Origin: Ophiodon elongatus | Lineage: Eukaryota; Chordata; Actinopteri; Perciformes; Hexagrammidae | Length of the DNA stretch: 64,000 bases | NCBI GenBank assembly: GCA_016806645.1 | Contig: JACSYO010001861.1 | Location: 1,015,001-1,079,000 of the forward strand | Reading direction: 5' to 3' | Shown: piece by piece, positions 1 to 13,830 of the stretch | Position numbering within the stretch: position 1 is the stretch's first letter | Layout of the letters: the number at the start of each line of letters is the position of its first letter | The notes under the pieces: model-generated | The model's input: only the letters and a program-made list of their open reading frames with translations | Told to the model about the DNA's origin: nothing | Databases searched by the model: none | Program-made: the position numbers and the translations under genes

Positions 1-1061
1 CTCCCCTGACAATGCTTTGACGAATCAAGCCGTAAAGTTGCAACAGTAATAGGAGTAATAATAGAAAATAAGATCAGTCATCATAGAAAGATGTATAAAA
101 ATATATTTAATTTTCCAGAATAATGAACACTAAAAATGTCACTGACGTGGCATTCACATAGCGCCTGAGAAAAAGAAAATAAATGAAATCTAGGATCTAC
201 TTTCTCCTACAGTAGTGCACGACACTATGTGTCTATATTCTCAAAGTGCACATTGATTTAAGAGGCTGTCATCAACTGTAATGTCTATAGAGACAATGAC
301 ACATATAGCTGCTCTCTTGTCACCCTGACAAGATGAACAAAGATTAAATCACCAAATGCTCAAGCCCATTAATATTACATTTCAATCACTACATAAACAA
401 AATTCACACTAGAGGATTATCTGTTTTTCTACTGAGCTCGAATCCACCAATCTGGCATCACATCCACATCGTCCAGTCAGCTTTTATGAGGTGCTCTCTA
501 TCCTGAAAGATGGAATTCCGTAGTTACTCATAGTGTCAGGGGAATACTGTACATGATTTAAAATGGTTGAATTTAAACACACTCTATCTGTTAACACCAT
601 TGTGTGTGAGCAAATGGATGGAGGAAAACAAACATCCTTCTAAGTATACACAGTACATATGTAGTATTTTTTATTGTGTTAAAGGAGCAGTGTTGGGGAG
701 TAGTGAACTACATGTAATTTAACTAAAAGTTTAACTACATTTTGCAATAGCCTGCTGGTAGTTCAACTATATTCATATTTGCAGATTCAAGTAGACATAA
801 AAGCAGAGGAATGATATTTTTACCATTTTACCATTGCTTCTTTACTGTAATTCAACCCCTTTTGACCATGCGTGCCCCTTTTTTTTTCCAATGTATTCGT
901 CAGGTAGCCATGACCACATACTTGACCTTTCACCTTTGTGCATTGCCTACATCTTTAAAAGGGCTGGGATTTATCATTGCTCACAAAGGGAAAGCATCAT
1001 CAACTTCAGCAAATTGAGGACTTAAGATTGTCAGATGTTACAAACTGACGAGTGATAAGGT
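1..1061. other. No feature recognised
   Basis: AT-rich sequence without a supported gene. Short frames near 811-1025 overlap one another in two frames and look like chance. Confidence 0.6.
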
Positions 1062-1400
1062 TCAAGATCTTTGGGCGGACTTGGAAGAGAATTTCTGGAT
1101 TCAGTAGGTTATAATAAAAATCTATTTAATAAAAGTTGGTAATACAGTGCATAATCCTCAGCTGAGGGTTCATAAGCCAACCGCGGTCCACAGACACTCA
1201 ACAGCAGCCTGAAGGGAGTTACTGTCTGCGCGTATTGACCTAAGAGAGCCCAGAGCTGGACATTACATTTGATAATATAGTCCAGTAAAAATGTGCATCG
1301 TCGCCTCTCATTGGCTCAGTTTTACAGCATGGATTTGGTTAAAGTTTTATGGTAGTAGAATCGACGATTTCGGTTGGTTTAAAGCTGGTGAGTGCTGAGT
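1062..1400 (+). repeat. Dispersed repeat, copy 1 (possible LTR)
   Basis: It begins atctttgggcggacttggaa and shares gagaatttctggattcag, ttgacctaagaga and cgcctctcattggctcagtt, in order, with 19378-19640. It also has about 60 bp absent from copy 2. A CCAAT-like motif (attggctcag) suggests an LTR, but no TG..CA ends were established. Confidence 0.7.
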
Positions 1401-2226
1401 TCGCTGGCATATAAATCCCAGGAAACTGTCTCCTCCTGACACCCATGTGCTCATTGGTTGCAGGATCTATGAGCTTCACACATCCAGAGAGGCCTTTACT
1501 AACAGCCAAAGTCCACAGCCATTATTCCCCGTTTCGAGCGTGGGAGAGAATCTGATAGGAGTTGGCTGTGAACTGCTACTCAGAATGTTTCAGTTCAGCT
1601 GGGCTTAAACAGCAGTTTGAAGTCTGTATCGGATGCACAGGGACTAAATTGTATAGCTTAATTTACAACAAAATGCTAAGGATTCAGAAATAATCTAAAG
1701 GAAACAACAGCTATGATACGATCCTTCAACAATGCAAAATGAACTGCACTGGTTTTTAGTATTCAATTTTCATGGTGAGGAAGATGGTTACAGATGTCAG
1801 ACCTTAATATATTTTAATGCTTTAGTGCTTACCAGCAGCACAGACATTCCTTAGACAACGATACTATCACACTGATTAATGCAGTATGATTTTTGTCACA
1901 CTGTGACAAATTACACAGTGACACAATGTATTATCAAGGCTTTCCCTGTCATTATGTTGTGACCCTGAATCCCTACAAGTTAGAAATTGTGTATGCATAA
2001 AGCAGTATATATAATCTAAGAAGCTTTGAATTTAAAATAAAAATCTGACTGTCTGTCTGTCTTGCTGTCTAGCTAGCTATTCCCATGAGGCTAAAAGTCA
2101 GCAGAAACCACAAGGCACATTCAAACTTAATAACAATATCAATATCAATTATTTTCTCAACCTCTTTCTCTCCAGGAACAAGGTGTAGCTTGAGCACACA
2201 ATGGGCATGAAGCACAACTAACTGTC

Positions 2227-2475
2227 TGGATAGGTCACGCATCCATCGCAGGGCTAATACAGGTAGACAGACTATCACTCACACTCACATTCATACCTTT
2301 GGGCAATTTCAAGGCTGTCTTTTCATCTTGGGAGGACAGGGAAGCGAAGCACATTAAGGAGTTCTGACCAGGAGGGCAACAGGCAAACTACACAGCACTG
2401 CAAGAGCTGAGAATAGACCCTGGCACTGTGAGCTGTAGGGAGACATGTCACTGTGTTACACTGCTGCCCTGTAAT
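2227..2475 (+). repeat. Degenerate LINE/SINE-derived teleost repeat
   Basis: Contains catccatcgcagggctaata, cactcacattcataccttt and gggcaatttcaagg, then gcaaactacacagc and gctgccctgta. These occur in this order in a very common vertebrate repeat. The copy is old and broken. Confidence 0.6.
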
Positions 2476-5400
2476 GTATCTTTTTGTTTGTATTTTTTCA
2501 GTAAGATAAATTGACTTTGCTCCAGTTAAATCAAAATGAACAACATAGGATGGATTATGTGCCCTTTTATCAGTATTGAAGATAAGTTTGTTGACCTCCA
2601 ATACCTTTATCTGTTGATATCTTTGATGATACCTTTATCTGATACACATTTACAGTAACTTACAGTTGTTCAGAGTACACAGTTCAAAGTTCATTTAAAA
2701 TTGCTTTTCATTTCATATCCCAAGCCTCCTCTCACCTTTGACATGTAAAAAAAAACGATACGACCTTGAATTGCTCTGCCAATCACCATGGAGTTCAGTG
2801 GCTTTATGTGAGAGTAAAAAGACACCATTAATCTCACGTCCCACCTGTCAGACTCACAGAGGGGTGTTTGTGATGCTGGCTATATAACGAACACACAGTC
2901 CTCAAGGACACATATTCTTACTGCTGCAGCCCCGCTGCATTAGAGCAGGAGTTTTCATATTACTGCTTGGCAGTTCTTCAACACACCCACGCTGTGCTCA
3001 CAGGTTAATTCAGGGGGTGACAAACAGACACCTCTCTGTGGGTTTCCTAAATCCTCAAATGAACCAAAGACAAGCTTTAGAAGTAATATTAGTTGTTTTT
3101 CTTTTAAATATTGCTTGGTCACAGAACCACATTGGTTCCTCAGATAGTAGAGAAATAAAAGAATGAGAGGTTCTTGATTACACTGATGGGTCTCCACCCA
3201 GCCTGAAGCATCACCAGAAACACGAACGGATGGTGATGAGGATTATGATTTTTGCTTCTCTCAGAAGCGAGACAGACTGGACTATCAAGTGGAAGAAGCG
3301 GGCAGCTGGCCTGGCCCAAGACCGTCGACAGTCAGTTTGGTACTGTGAATAATTGCAGAGCTGTTTGGAAAAATAATCAAGAAAAAAAAAGAAAAATAGA
3401 AAAAGAAATGGGTTCTTTGTTTGTGATTTTCACGAACAGAATATCGAGGCAAAGAGAGTCTGGTATGGTTGCCTCGGGATTACATTTCTGCTTTTTGTGG
3501 ATAACGTGGTTCAGCTGGTTTCCAACTGTGAGAAGACGATGGGAGGGACCCCAAATACACTAGAGGGATTACATGTTGCAGCTGGCCTGGGAGCGCCTTG
3601 AGATCCCCCAGGAAGAGCCGGAGGATGTTTGCACCTTGTTCAGCCTGTTGTCACAGCGACTGAATAAGCTGCAGAAAAGGGATGGACAGATTTTTTTTGT
3701 TGACATGTGTTGACGTGTTCCAAAATAAAAGTGTTTCTAATCAAACAAGCACAAACTGACACATAGTCAATCTGGAAGCAGGTACTCCAGCACAAGAGTA
3801 CAGATTGGTTCTTCAGCCTTAAGGCAAAATAAAATGAAGCTGCTATGCGCAGTCCCTTGTCTGAACTGCATTTGATGAGTACTTGAACATGACAGGGTAC
3901 ATAGCCAATGCACAGAACAGGATGAATGTGGGGGTCAACAGGGGCCCACAACGAATTTTTGCCCCAGGGCCCCCCAACGGGTCAATCCACAATACATAAG
4001 AAAAATAGACACATCCACTCTTCCCCTTCTTCCTACTCTGTGAATCCACAGTGTGCATGTATTGCCTCAGTCATGAAGAAAGATGTGTGTCTCAAAAAAA
4101 AAGAAATGGAGACTTACTGCCCTGGTCCTTAAAGATATCCTGCAGATAATTGAACTGGCTCACCAAATAATGATCTCCATAGCAAAAGCAGCACATCGGA
4201 ATCCCTTTGGTTATTATTATAACACACAACTCTTTAGGCTTTAAGTCAAATTGATGATGTGCCAGAGTGACCGATACATAATTTAAATGATATGGAGAGG
4301 GATTATCCCCTATTTTCTAAAAGGGAGGGCTCTTCTTTCTATAGGAGGGTGGACATCGTAAGATACCTAACCACACTCTGATATGCTGCATCACAGTGAT
4401 GCTTTAAACCCATGACTTATTCCCTCTCACTATTATATCTGTACTGCATGGTCTGTGTATTTGTACAGTGGGTGTATAAAATAAGTTATACAAATATACT
4501 TTAAGATGATATTGAGCAGCTATGTTTACTGTACTTTTCTTGTATTCATACTCACACAAGATGGATGTAGTATTTATTACTTGAAAAGGATGAATTGAGA
4601 TGAGTTGCTGTGGCCTCATTAATTGTTCTCTATCTTAATGTATGTTTTCACTCAAACCCTAGCAATAGCATGAAGTCTGGAGTAAAGGAGGTTATTTCAG
4701 AAGCTGGATGAGGCCCGGCAGTTTGATTTTCCGGTGTGCTTTTAGCCAGAGAATTGTTTGGTAGCCGAGATTGCACCACGACTTGGACATTTTAATTAAT
4801 TTGGAGTTAGAAAAAAAAGGTGTGCACCAATAACTTCATGTGCATCAAGGTACAACACAAAGCAGAAATGAGTCAATAAAGTTCACACCACGATGACTAA
4901 AGATGTGTTTGAAATGTAAAATACAGAAAAGACAGAGGACGGTAAAAAATACTTTTATACCCGTAAATACCCGTAAAGTGTTTACAAAGTTAAAACAAAT
5001 TTCAAAAAAGTATCGAAACAAAGAACTCAGGCATACACAAAGGGCAAAACTAAGGAGCCGAGTAAACAAAGCAAAACAGGAGACAAAAGGCAAAACAGCA
5101 GCAAGGAGAACTACAATAGATGAGAACGTTAGTAACATCATTTACCACTAACACTGCACAATATAACTATCTGTTGTTTGGCTTTGTCAAAGGAATACGC
5201 AATAAACAATACACTTAGCTATTTGAAGACAGTTTTTTGATTAACACCCACCAAATGCAAGTAAGAGACAGCGATCCATGTCCTAGAAGGTGTCTGCAGA
5301 ACTCTTTAAGAGCCTGAGGAGAACCGGACTGGAAGGGAAAAGTGTTCTATACCTCAGAAAAGCAATTTCCGCACAGATTTGATAGATGCCATAATTCATC

Positions 5401-7218
5401 TAAACATGAATCCTTATATAATAGAAATCCCCCCAAAAAGATTCATAGTGATGCAAGATTTATTATTCTGTCAATCAAAAAATGTTGCTACCCTCTGTTT
5501 TAATGAGTGTTTTATTATCAGGAGTGATTATGATTTTGAGTCGGAACGCAAAAATAAAAAAACAGTAAGGACCCAACGAAGATCCTTTCACCTAACTGTT
5601 CAGCCAGTGAAGAATGCACAATTTCATTTCTTTTGGTTGTTAAATAGGACGACAAATTGCTGCTTGCTATGGTTTTTAAGCAGGGCCTATGTGTCATACC
5701 CGGACAATCTGAAACATTGTGTCACAAACTATAATTTGAGTTAATTTGATGTCTGCCCTTTGTCGTCCTAAAGATTAGTGGATGAAAAATCCAGTAAACA
5801 CAGTTTTAATACAAATTGGGCTTGTACAAAACATTTCCTCCCTTTTTCCTGGTTGATTCTGATGAGCACCTCAATTTCTGTTAAGTATTAAATCTTCATT
5901 ATATACCATATGTTATACTTACAGTACCAGCCAAGAATGTTATAGACACAATCGTTTTGGAGCTTTCATCCGTACCATGGCAACTATGTGCCATGGTTGA
6001 AAGCTCTGGGGGAACAAAAGCTAGTTGCTGTCTCGTAGAATAGAAATTACATTTATATCCAACTGGTCTGCATCAGCAAATACGTTTTGTAGATACGTAA
6101 TGAGGAAATGTTGTTTATTAATATATTTACCAGTACATTTTCAGTGGTAATGTATTTTTGTTTCCTACTGTACAATATCCACTTGGCACAATTAAAGCTA
6201 GATAAGTTATTTTTAGGCACTCACAGCACTTGATTAAGGAAAGATTACGGTTTTAGTTAATATTGAAAAGGTTCACAGTGATTTGAAGCAAGAGGCATGA
6301 CATTTAACTGAAACAACAATCTTTCCCCAAATTGAACCAAAGTGCTTTTGTTACCTAAACCTAACCACGTGTGGGACTCAGGACTCAGAAGCCCTGAACT
6401 TCGTATACCATCATAGCCTTTCCTGCTTTAACATAATCCAGGCAGCAATTAGGATTCCCTTATTACGTATTTTTAAAAGCTAATTAGTAGTATATAAATG
6501 TAATTTCGAGGAGACAGGGTTTTCTCAATGACAGTTGAGTAAGTAAACTGACCAAATTTATTGTCATCGTCCAAATTCTCTTAAATGTCATTTAAGAAGA
6601 GAACATAATGATGTTGAACAACTATGTGTAGGTAGTGTTGGAAGTCTGGTTTTCCTCTGTATTGCTCAGCATGTTTTTACAGTCCACTCAATTATGAATA
6701 ATGTTGCTGATTGAGTTCATGTATTATAAAGAATTGTAGGCTATTGAACTGAAATACCTCTTCCTTGTCACACTCAGTCGTAGCATATAATTGGTGAAAG
6801 TGCTTGGGGGGAGAGATTAAAAGAGTGATGAAAAGAAAGCCTGCAGGATCTCTGCAAATAAGTGAATACATGAGAGATAAATCAGAGTCAGGAGTAAAGT
6901 GTCTCTCCTGCTAAGCATTGCTAAAGTAGTTGCAGCAGTAACACATCTGCAGCCACAGTGCACTGATCTTTCTAAAAAGGGGACTGGAGGGCCAAAGTGT
7001 GCTGATGCCCGGCTATTCGGCTGTCATAACCGAACCCTGTGAGCCAACTGAGAGTGAAACATTGAGATTCCTTTTCTAATCATCACAGGTGGAGGACACA
7101 ATACAGCTACATTCTATCCAGCTCTCTCCCTCCCTCAGTCACAACCGTACCATATTAATTCTGCATAGATAACTCAAAATGGCTGATGGGTGATTTTGAG
7201 AGGTTTTGTGATAGTTTG

Positions 7219-7222
<4 letters not shown>
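2476..7222. other. Intergenic stretch, no gene supported
   Basis: Apart from the hairpin at 5960-6006 nothing stands out. The longest frames (103 codons at 3252-3563 and 3640-3951, 121 codons at 5379-5744) show no domain and have chance-like composition. Confidence 0.55.
5960..6006. repeat. Short hairpin
   Basis: gagctttca-tccgt-accatggca and tgccatggt-tgaaagctc are inverted repeats separated by a 6-base loop. The two left-arm blocks are separated by a 5-base bulge. No function is evident; it may be the relic of a palindromic element. Confidence 0.6.

Positions 7223-7308
<86 letters not shown>
7223..7308. repeat. (TG)n microsatellite, about 43 units
   Basis: An uninterrupted TG run. Translations across it (Cys-Val or Thr-His runs) are artefacts. 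Confidence 0.98.
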
Positions 7309-7312
<4 letters not shown>

Positions 7313-8857
7313 GTGTGGTGCATAATGGTAATGGCCTTCCTCTGGAGAAAGCATCGGAGAGCTGTCAGCAGCTTGATGGATGGTTTGGTAACGTATGTCG
7401 ATCTAGCAGAAACGGCCAGCTGTTACTCATTTCATCTGACTCGTCTGCATTCTGGAGGAGAAGCTAAGGAGGTGAAGCAGGAGCCAGAGAAGGAGGAGCA
7501 AAAAGAAGAGGTTGTTAGAAAAGGAGATAAAGCACATTCCATCGGTTTACCCCTCCTCCTCCACTGAATCATGGGAGAGAAATGCTTAGGTAGAGAGTAC
7601 TTGAAACCCCAAGTTCATGACTTGGGTCTAATTGATTATGTGAGGTCAGGGGTTAACACGGGACACAACTATTACAAGGAAGCAGTCGTTGGCAACAAGA
7701 CATAACATAGTGCAAAAGTTGAAAGTTAGGGACCAAATATAACATTTATAAAATAAATAATATATTTTTGTGGCTGAAAGGTGCACAGGAATTGCAAAAT
7801 GAACAACCTACAATGTAAACAGGAATTTATTTATTGGAAATGTATATGCATAAAGCCTCTCCATGTGGTTTTTATCAAAGAGCCAAACACAATCCCTGCC
7901 CTTCAACAAATAAATACATATATGTTCCATCAGTCTGCTGTATGCTCTGTCTTCTTTGATGGATCCAACGGTCATTTGTGCTGAGGAGCACAATGAAATC
8001 TTTGAGACTGATGTGGACTGAATTGTGAGGGGAGGAGAGTCCAAAGCGCACATGACACCCTGAGCTCTAGAAGGGTGACATTTTTCAAAAGTAGCAATCA
8101 TTTCGCTCTGACATGCTGTATATTTTCACCTATTATATTTCGGGACCTTTTCTTAGAAATGTGTCTTTTTTGCTTTTCCTCTCAAACTCCTACATTTAAG
8201 TATTCATACTGTGTGCATCAGAGTGAACAATACTACTCTTGTGTTGTTTATTTGTATTATGTGTTGGACTCCCTGGAAAGTATTATTAATACTGACGAGA
8301 TTATCCTGGTGAAATAAAGTAAACTGAACTGTCGACTTACAAGTTAGTCTTTAAACGCCTCAGTGATCTCCGAATGTATCGCCAGAATAACTGAACTGAA
8401 ATTGAATCTCAAACTCATGATGGTGTCATGATGGGCTCTTTGAAATGAAAACTTCAAAGTGAAGATGTTTTATAAGATCCAATTTGGACCCTTCACACTA
8501 ATCTTAGGGCCCTCCAACAGTTTCCCTAACCGTTTGGGCCCTTCGTGTCCTTCTCACAGCATTCGTGACTCCCAGTTGTGTTTTGTCCTATAAGAGCAGG
8601 AGAGACAGGCTATTGTCTAAGTTATTATTGTAAATTTCATAAAGCATAATAATACATTTTATAATTTCATACATTTTTTTTTGCGTTGGCACAAACATTT
8701 CCTCCACATTTTCAATTGGGTTCCGATGGACGTCATTCAGTTTGGGTGTTGAACCAGGATATTGCACCTGTCGAAAGAGCTAATCATGCTAATCAAGTGT
8801 GCCCAAGGTGAGCCAGGTGAAAGTAGCCTTTAATTAACAAACACACGCGTTAACAAT

Positions 8858-8879
8858 CACGTGTGTCCACGTGACGTCA
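8858..8879. promoter_or_regulatory. Two E-boxes, one overlapping a cAMP-response element
   Basis: CACGTG occurs at 8858-8863 and 8868-8873. The second overlaps a perfect TGACGTCA at 8872-8879. CACGTG binds bHLH factors such as CLOCK/BMAL and USF; TGACGTCA binds CREB/ATF. It lies in a slightly CpG-enriched stretch with no identified transcript, so use is unproven. Confidence 0.3.
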
Positions 8880-11103
8880 TGCTGCAGTAGAATGCTCAAC
8901 GGTCAGGTGGGAAGAGAACCAGTCAACAGCAGAAAGTTAGCGACTTCATTCAAATGAATTGAGCAGTAATGTTGCAACGATACCTGGAGTTTGGAGAAAA
9001 GCAACTTCCCTGAAGTTACCACGGGCTGTAAAGGATAGGCCTAACGTAAATTACTGTGAAATGGACATCAACACTGTGCAATGTGAGAAGAGGGGAGAAT
9101 CCGATGTGGGAATATGGATTTTTTGCTGCCTTTGAGTACATTGTTTACATCCATGGCTCTTCCTCTGCAGAAACCGGTGCTGATTTAAATACACCTTCCT
9201 CCTCCTCGTCTCTGCTCGCGCTGTGGCCCGCCGTGGCTGTGTATATGATTATTGCACATGTTTTGTTGTGATAAATAGTTATTTGTATTCCTTCCTTGGC
9301 TGGATTAAGCTGTTAGTGTTAAAAGTAAATTAGTGGGGTTTATGTTTGATTATGGCCTTTTCTAAATGTCTGTTGCTTCTTGGACTTGAGATGCTCTAAT
9401 GAATGAGCTTTCTAACTAAACGTATAATGGCGCATAAAGGATTTTTTTTGTATCCCATTGAGAGATGTCATGTATTTGATAAATGCGGTGATGCCTTTCT
9501 TATGTGAATGAGGTAAACCCAGCTGTAATGCATCTGGTGCAGTTCTGTATGTACTGTCATTAATCTTTACAGTAACTCTGTAAGTACTCTGAAGTAATGA
9601 GCGTTGCAGTGTGTTTTATTCTGAGCATTATGCAGTTTAAAAATACAAATTATGTTTTGTTATGCCATTAATTTTAAAGCCATAGCAGCATCGCTATTTG
9701 TCAAACTTTGTCTCTTTTTTTCTCCCATGCCATTGATGGACCCCAGTGTTTGGTCTGTTAAAGGTGCAATATTAATGCAAAGCTGCCTGCACCAATTAAG
9801 TAGGGGGCAGCCTTTCAGCTCTCCCACTGTGTCCATACAAACACAACATTTTCAGTCATCAGTTACTAAAAAAAACAAAAACAACCTAACTACTTGAAGC
9901 AGAGCAAGAACAAGCACAATTCAACCAAACTGCTGAAACTCTCTGATAAACATCACATGTAACATCAACCTGTAGTTTAAGTTAGCCATCTCTGTGTTTA
10001 CTGTGACACTAACACGGGGCTGTATAGTAGCCTCTCAGTGGCGGGTAAGATGAGGCAAGGGTGCAAGTTGTTTTCTCGTTTCTGCCACATTAAATTTAAT
10101 CAAATGAAAAAATAATTAAAAAACTGTCAAAAAGGACATGTTGACAAGCCCTCAGTACTTCGCTACAGCAACTCACTATCGCCTCTTGAGGAACAGCCTA
10201 ATGGAACAGCCTAATGGTGTAAATTTCAGAGAGGGATGGTAGCTCTTGGCCCAATATTTTTAATGCAGTTTGTCCATGTGTCCATGTCTTGTGTGCTGAG
10301 ATGTTGCCGTACTGCAGTTATTCCAAAGGTTAGGGTGCTCTGGATACTAGCGGTTGCATCATACCTTTTTCAGTTGTCTCAAAAAGATAAATCCTTGCTG
10401 TGCTTGCTTCAGTAATATGGAAGCAGTGTGTAGATTACAGTGGCAGGTGAGACCCCAGTCCTACCATTTGATGTAGGAGGTGGAGAAGAATGAATGGAGA
10501 AACTCAGCACTCCCCTCCCACCTCCCCACTCTTACTGGACCTATCTCAGATGTTTGATTACCGATGTACCAGTTATTCACATCCACAAATGCTTTTTTTT
10601 TTTCCCCCAATAACCTCCATTCTGATATGCAGGCAACACCTAATACTGTCACTCCTGATACATGGAGACATCTTGAATTTTGCATATTCTGCAAATGCTC
10701 CATGCTAACGAACGTAATAAATGATGCCACATTTATGCCGCCTTTTCATTCTTTTGCTGAGCTGACAATCCACCGCCTTTAGGCGAGCAAGGGTTTGTTA
10801 AAAGTGTCTCCTCCATGCGGCTCTCTACGCCTCTGTTTATCCCTTCATCTTCACTCCATTCCCGCTGGATGAAAAATGGGAACGAGTGCATCGGCTGCAG
10901 AGGAGGCGAAGAGTGTCCTCCCTCAGTCTGTCACTAATGCTTCATTAGATACTTGGCGGGGCCATTCATCGCTGTTATCGCCTGGCCACAACGTGCCCCC
11001 GCCACCTTTTCCTCATACACACACACGCACACACACATGCAAGCATTTTTACACATTTACGTAGCTGACACAATCATGGACTTTACTCCACTACACATGC
11101 ACA

Positions 11104-11104
<1 letters not shown>

Positions 11105-11140
<36 letters not shown>
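11105..11140. repeat. (AC)n microsatellite, 18 units
   Basis: A perfect AC run, preceded by smaller CA-rich clusters around 11018-11036. Confidence 0.97.
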
Positions 11141-11144
<4 letters not shown>

Positions 11145-12427
11145 ATTATGCTTTTGTGTCATTCAGCACTGCTGATAACTCCTGCTCCATAAGTCTCGCC
11201 TTCTCTTATTCTGAATTTCAACGACCTCTGCAATTTTTTCACAAGAATAATTATTCAACCTGCAAACATGCTTTGGCTAGTAGGCAGTGATGCATATGGA
11301 TATTCCCACTATATCAGACTATCATTGACTCACTGGCCCCTCAGTGTTGATTGATCCCTGTGCTGCTAGAGAGAACTGTGTCATTACCTGATTCCCACGG
11401 TTCGATACATTGATTAAACCATTACTCTGATTAAGAGATGAATTAAACGCACTGAATGTGCTCTCCTCAGCATCCATGTTAAATCAAATGCTCTGGCTTG
11501 TGTTCTAAATCATCTGCTCAGAGCATGTTAAACTTGAAAATAGGCTTCATTATGTGTGTGAAGCATGTCCTGACATGCTGCGTTTTTTTCACGTTAATTG
11601 TTGTAACGATCACATGGGGCTGCATTTGGTCTCTTTGTTGCGTCAAAATACCTGTACATAAGCAAAACCTATACAAAACATCTGGTTTGTAATGGGCTAA
11701 GCAAATTCACTGGCTGTGAAGTGTCGACGTCTTTTCCATGTTATATTTACTGTAGGCGAGATGTGATCTAGGACATTTCTTGAGTGTCGAAGCTGCTTTT
11801 CATTCACCAACCCAAGTCTTTTGATGTTGTAGTCCGTAGCCTAATGAAAATGAGTTTGTATTCTAATTGAGGCAGAAAACAAAAAAAAAATATTTTTAAA
11901 TTGGTCATGTTCACACCAATTTGCATTAGGACGTAAACAGTACTTAAAAACAAAAAAAAAAACAATGCAGCTTCAAAGTATGCAATTTCTTCCTACAATT
12001 TAGCTTTCACCTTTTTTAGTATGTGTCTTTAGGGGTCACTGTACAATAATACCACTTCATTCTTCAGAATAGTTTTAAGGACAACTCAAGTGTAGGTCTT
12101 CAAGGCAAATCTCATTACCTCTTCCCAAATATTCTTGTATCTGAGCGTTCCAGCACTCAGTAAAGTTTGGGAGCAGGAGAAAGTTGATTCGGGGACATAT
12201 AGTCACAGTACATAATTGACAGGTTCAACTTAAAGTTTATTTGGTATAGGAGCACAGCTTATTATAATAACTTTGAAGAAGTCACTGCTTGTTTGGGGGG
12301 GTGCAGTCAGTAGTTTTGACACTTCACAGAATTTACTTCTCAATTAAAATGTGTGGACATCTTTTCTTGGCTCTCCTGTTGATGGATTTCCTTTTGTAGT
12401 GGCAGTCCTATCTTTATTTGTTCTGCA

Positions 12428-13177
12428 ATGGTGGCTGTTTATTCCCGAAAGGGATCAAGCTATGGTTTAATTCAGAGTTGGGATAGAAGAACCAACATAT
12501 TAGGCATAAGGCAGTCCAAACCGATTCGGTTCGCATCTCCAGCTCACGCCCTGGCTGGGTCACAGTGTCCTCTGCCTGCTGCTTTGTGCCTCTCCCTGAC
12601 AGCTCCATATTTCAGCTCCACGGGCATCCACCCTCCACTCTGCAGGGTTACAGAACAGAGGTACGGCCCGCACATAGCTTTTATTTACTTCCAATTTTTC
12701 AGTCCATTCATAACACTGACAGTGCAGTCATTCAGCCTCCCAGTGGAGAACAAGAGAGTACTCCATAACGCTGGATTAGATAGCTGGATAACAGTGAAAA
12801 CAATTAACCTACTATATGTCCCGCAGCGCGGTTTGAAATCTGTAAAACAAAATGTCAACATGCATGACTTAATCGTATCCCTAAACATGCACGTTATTGA
12901 TTATAATAAACAGCATTTCAAAATATATACAACTCTTTCAATACACTCATTTACCCTCCAGATAAAGGTAGCAAGCATAGATTGTACAGATGAACGACAC
13001 ATCTCTACTTTCTCCCAACGCCAAAATATCCCACCCGCTCGACCCAATAGCGAGACAAGTAGCAACGAGAGCCCCCCAGCTGCTATGTCAGCGCCATTGT
13101 ATTTGGCACAACAACTAACCATAATAACTATAAATATTTATGATCACATTAATGCATGTTCTCTTACAGACTTGTGA
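12428..13177 (+). other. Unexplained 249-codon reading frame, coding status doubtful
   Basis: A single uninterrupted plus-strand frame begins with ATG and runs 249 codons, long for AT-rich non-coding DNA. I see no known domain, no signal peptide and no repeat structure. Its second half (about 12940-13120) is GC-richer and also open on the opposite strand (12901-13122), which suggests stop-poor composition rather than coding selection. No splice partners were noticed. An old transposon remnant is the main alternative. Confidence 0.2.
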
Positions 13178-13489
13178 TTCATGTTTCAGAAATGTCACCT
13201 GTGTTTCTGCTGTTAACACGCATGACGGTCTGATAGTGCTGGCTAACCAGAGAACATGTTGCTAAGCTAGCTAGTGACACCGGTCAATGACTGCATGACC
13301 CTCCCAGACTGATCAATATACAGTTAGTCTGTATATAAAGATCAATCTGTTGTCTGTTTGAAACAATCACGGTTATGGAAAGTTAAGTTACATCTCTCCT
13401 ACATCCTATTCCAGTACATTTCCCGAGCCTCTGGCCCCTTGACTACTCAGAGCAGCTGTCAATCACAGCTGTCAATAATGATGTCACAA

Positions 13490-13830
13490 TTATGACAGAA
13501 TATCTAATTGTGATTATTTCAACCGATATTGCAGTTGCGATATGATTTGCTTATTATAGGGATTGATTATTATTACATCATAATTCTCATTTTAAGTGAA
13601 ACTTTATTTTTTGTGTCAGGGATCTTTTACCAAACAAATTTACTGAAGTCTATAGAATGTTATGTGTAGGCCAGGACAATTCTGCAGCACAACAATATTT
13701 AGGTTCAATTTAAAATGGTATTTTGCTTTTAACAAATATTGCACCTCCTGTCATTTGAAAATTTCAGTGGGCCATATTGCAATTTTGACAAATTTTTATT
13801 CGCTGTGCACTGTATGCAATTCTTCCTCAT
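13490..13830 (+). repeat. Degenerate hAT-like repeat region
   Basis: Blocks such as tgattatttcaaccgatatt, gcagttgcgatatg and aacaaatattgcacctcctg recall a teleost hAT-related repeat with cgatttcaatcg motifs. No ends were identified. Confidence 0.3.

Larger units (their letters stand above)
7309..12427. other. Intergenic stretch, no gene supported
   Basis: Holds the E-box/CRE cluster and CA-rich tracts listed separately. Other frames are short and unsupported. Confidence 0.55.

Noticed and set aside
7139..7567. Long Cys-Val and Thr-His reading frames on both strands
   Set aside because: They are translations of the (TG)n microsatellite; no codon-level structure outside the repeat supports a protein.
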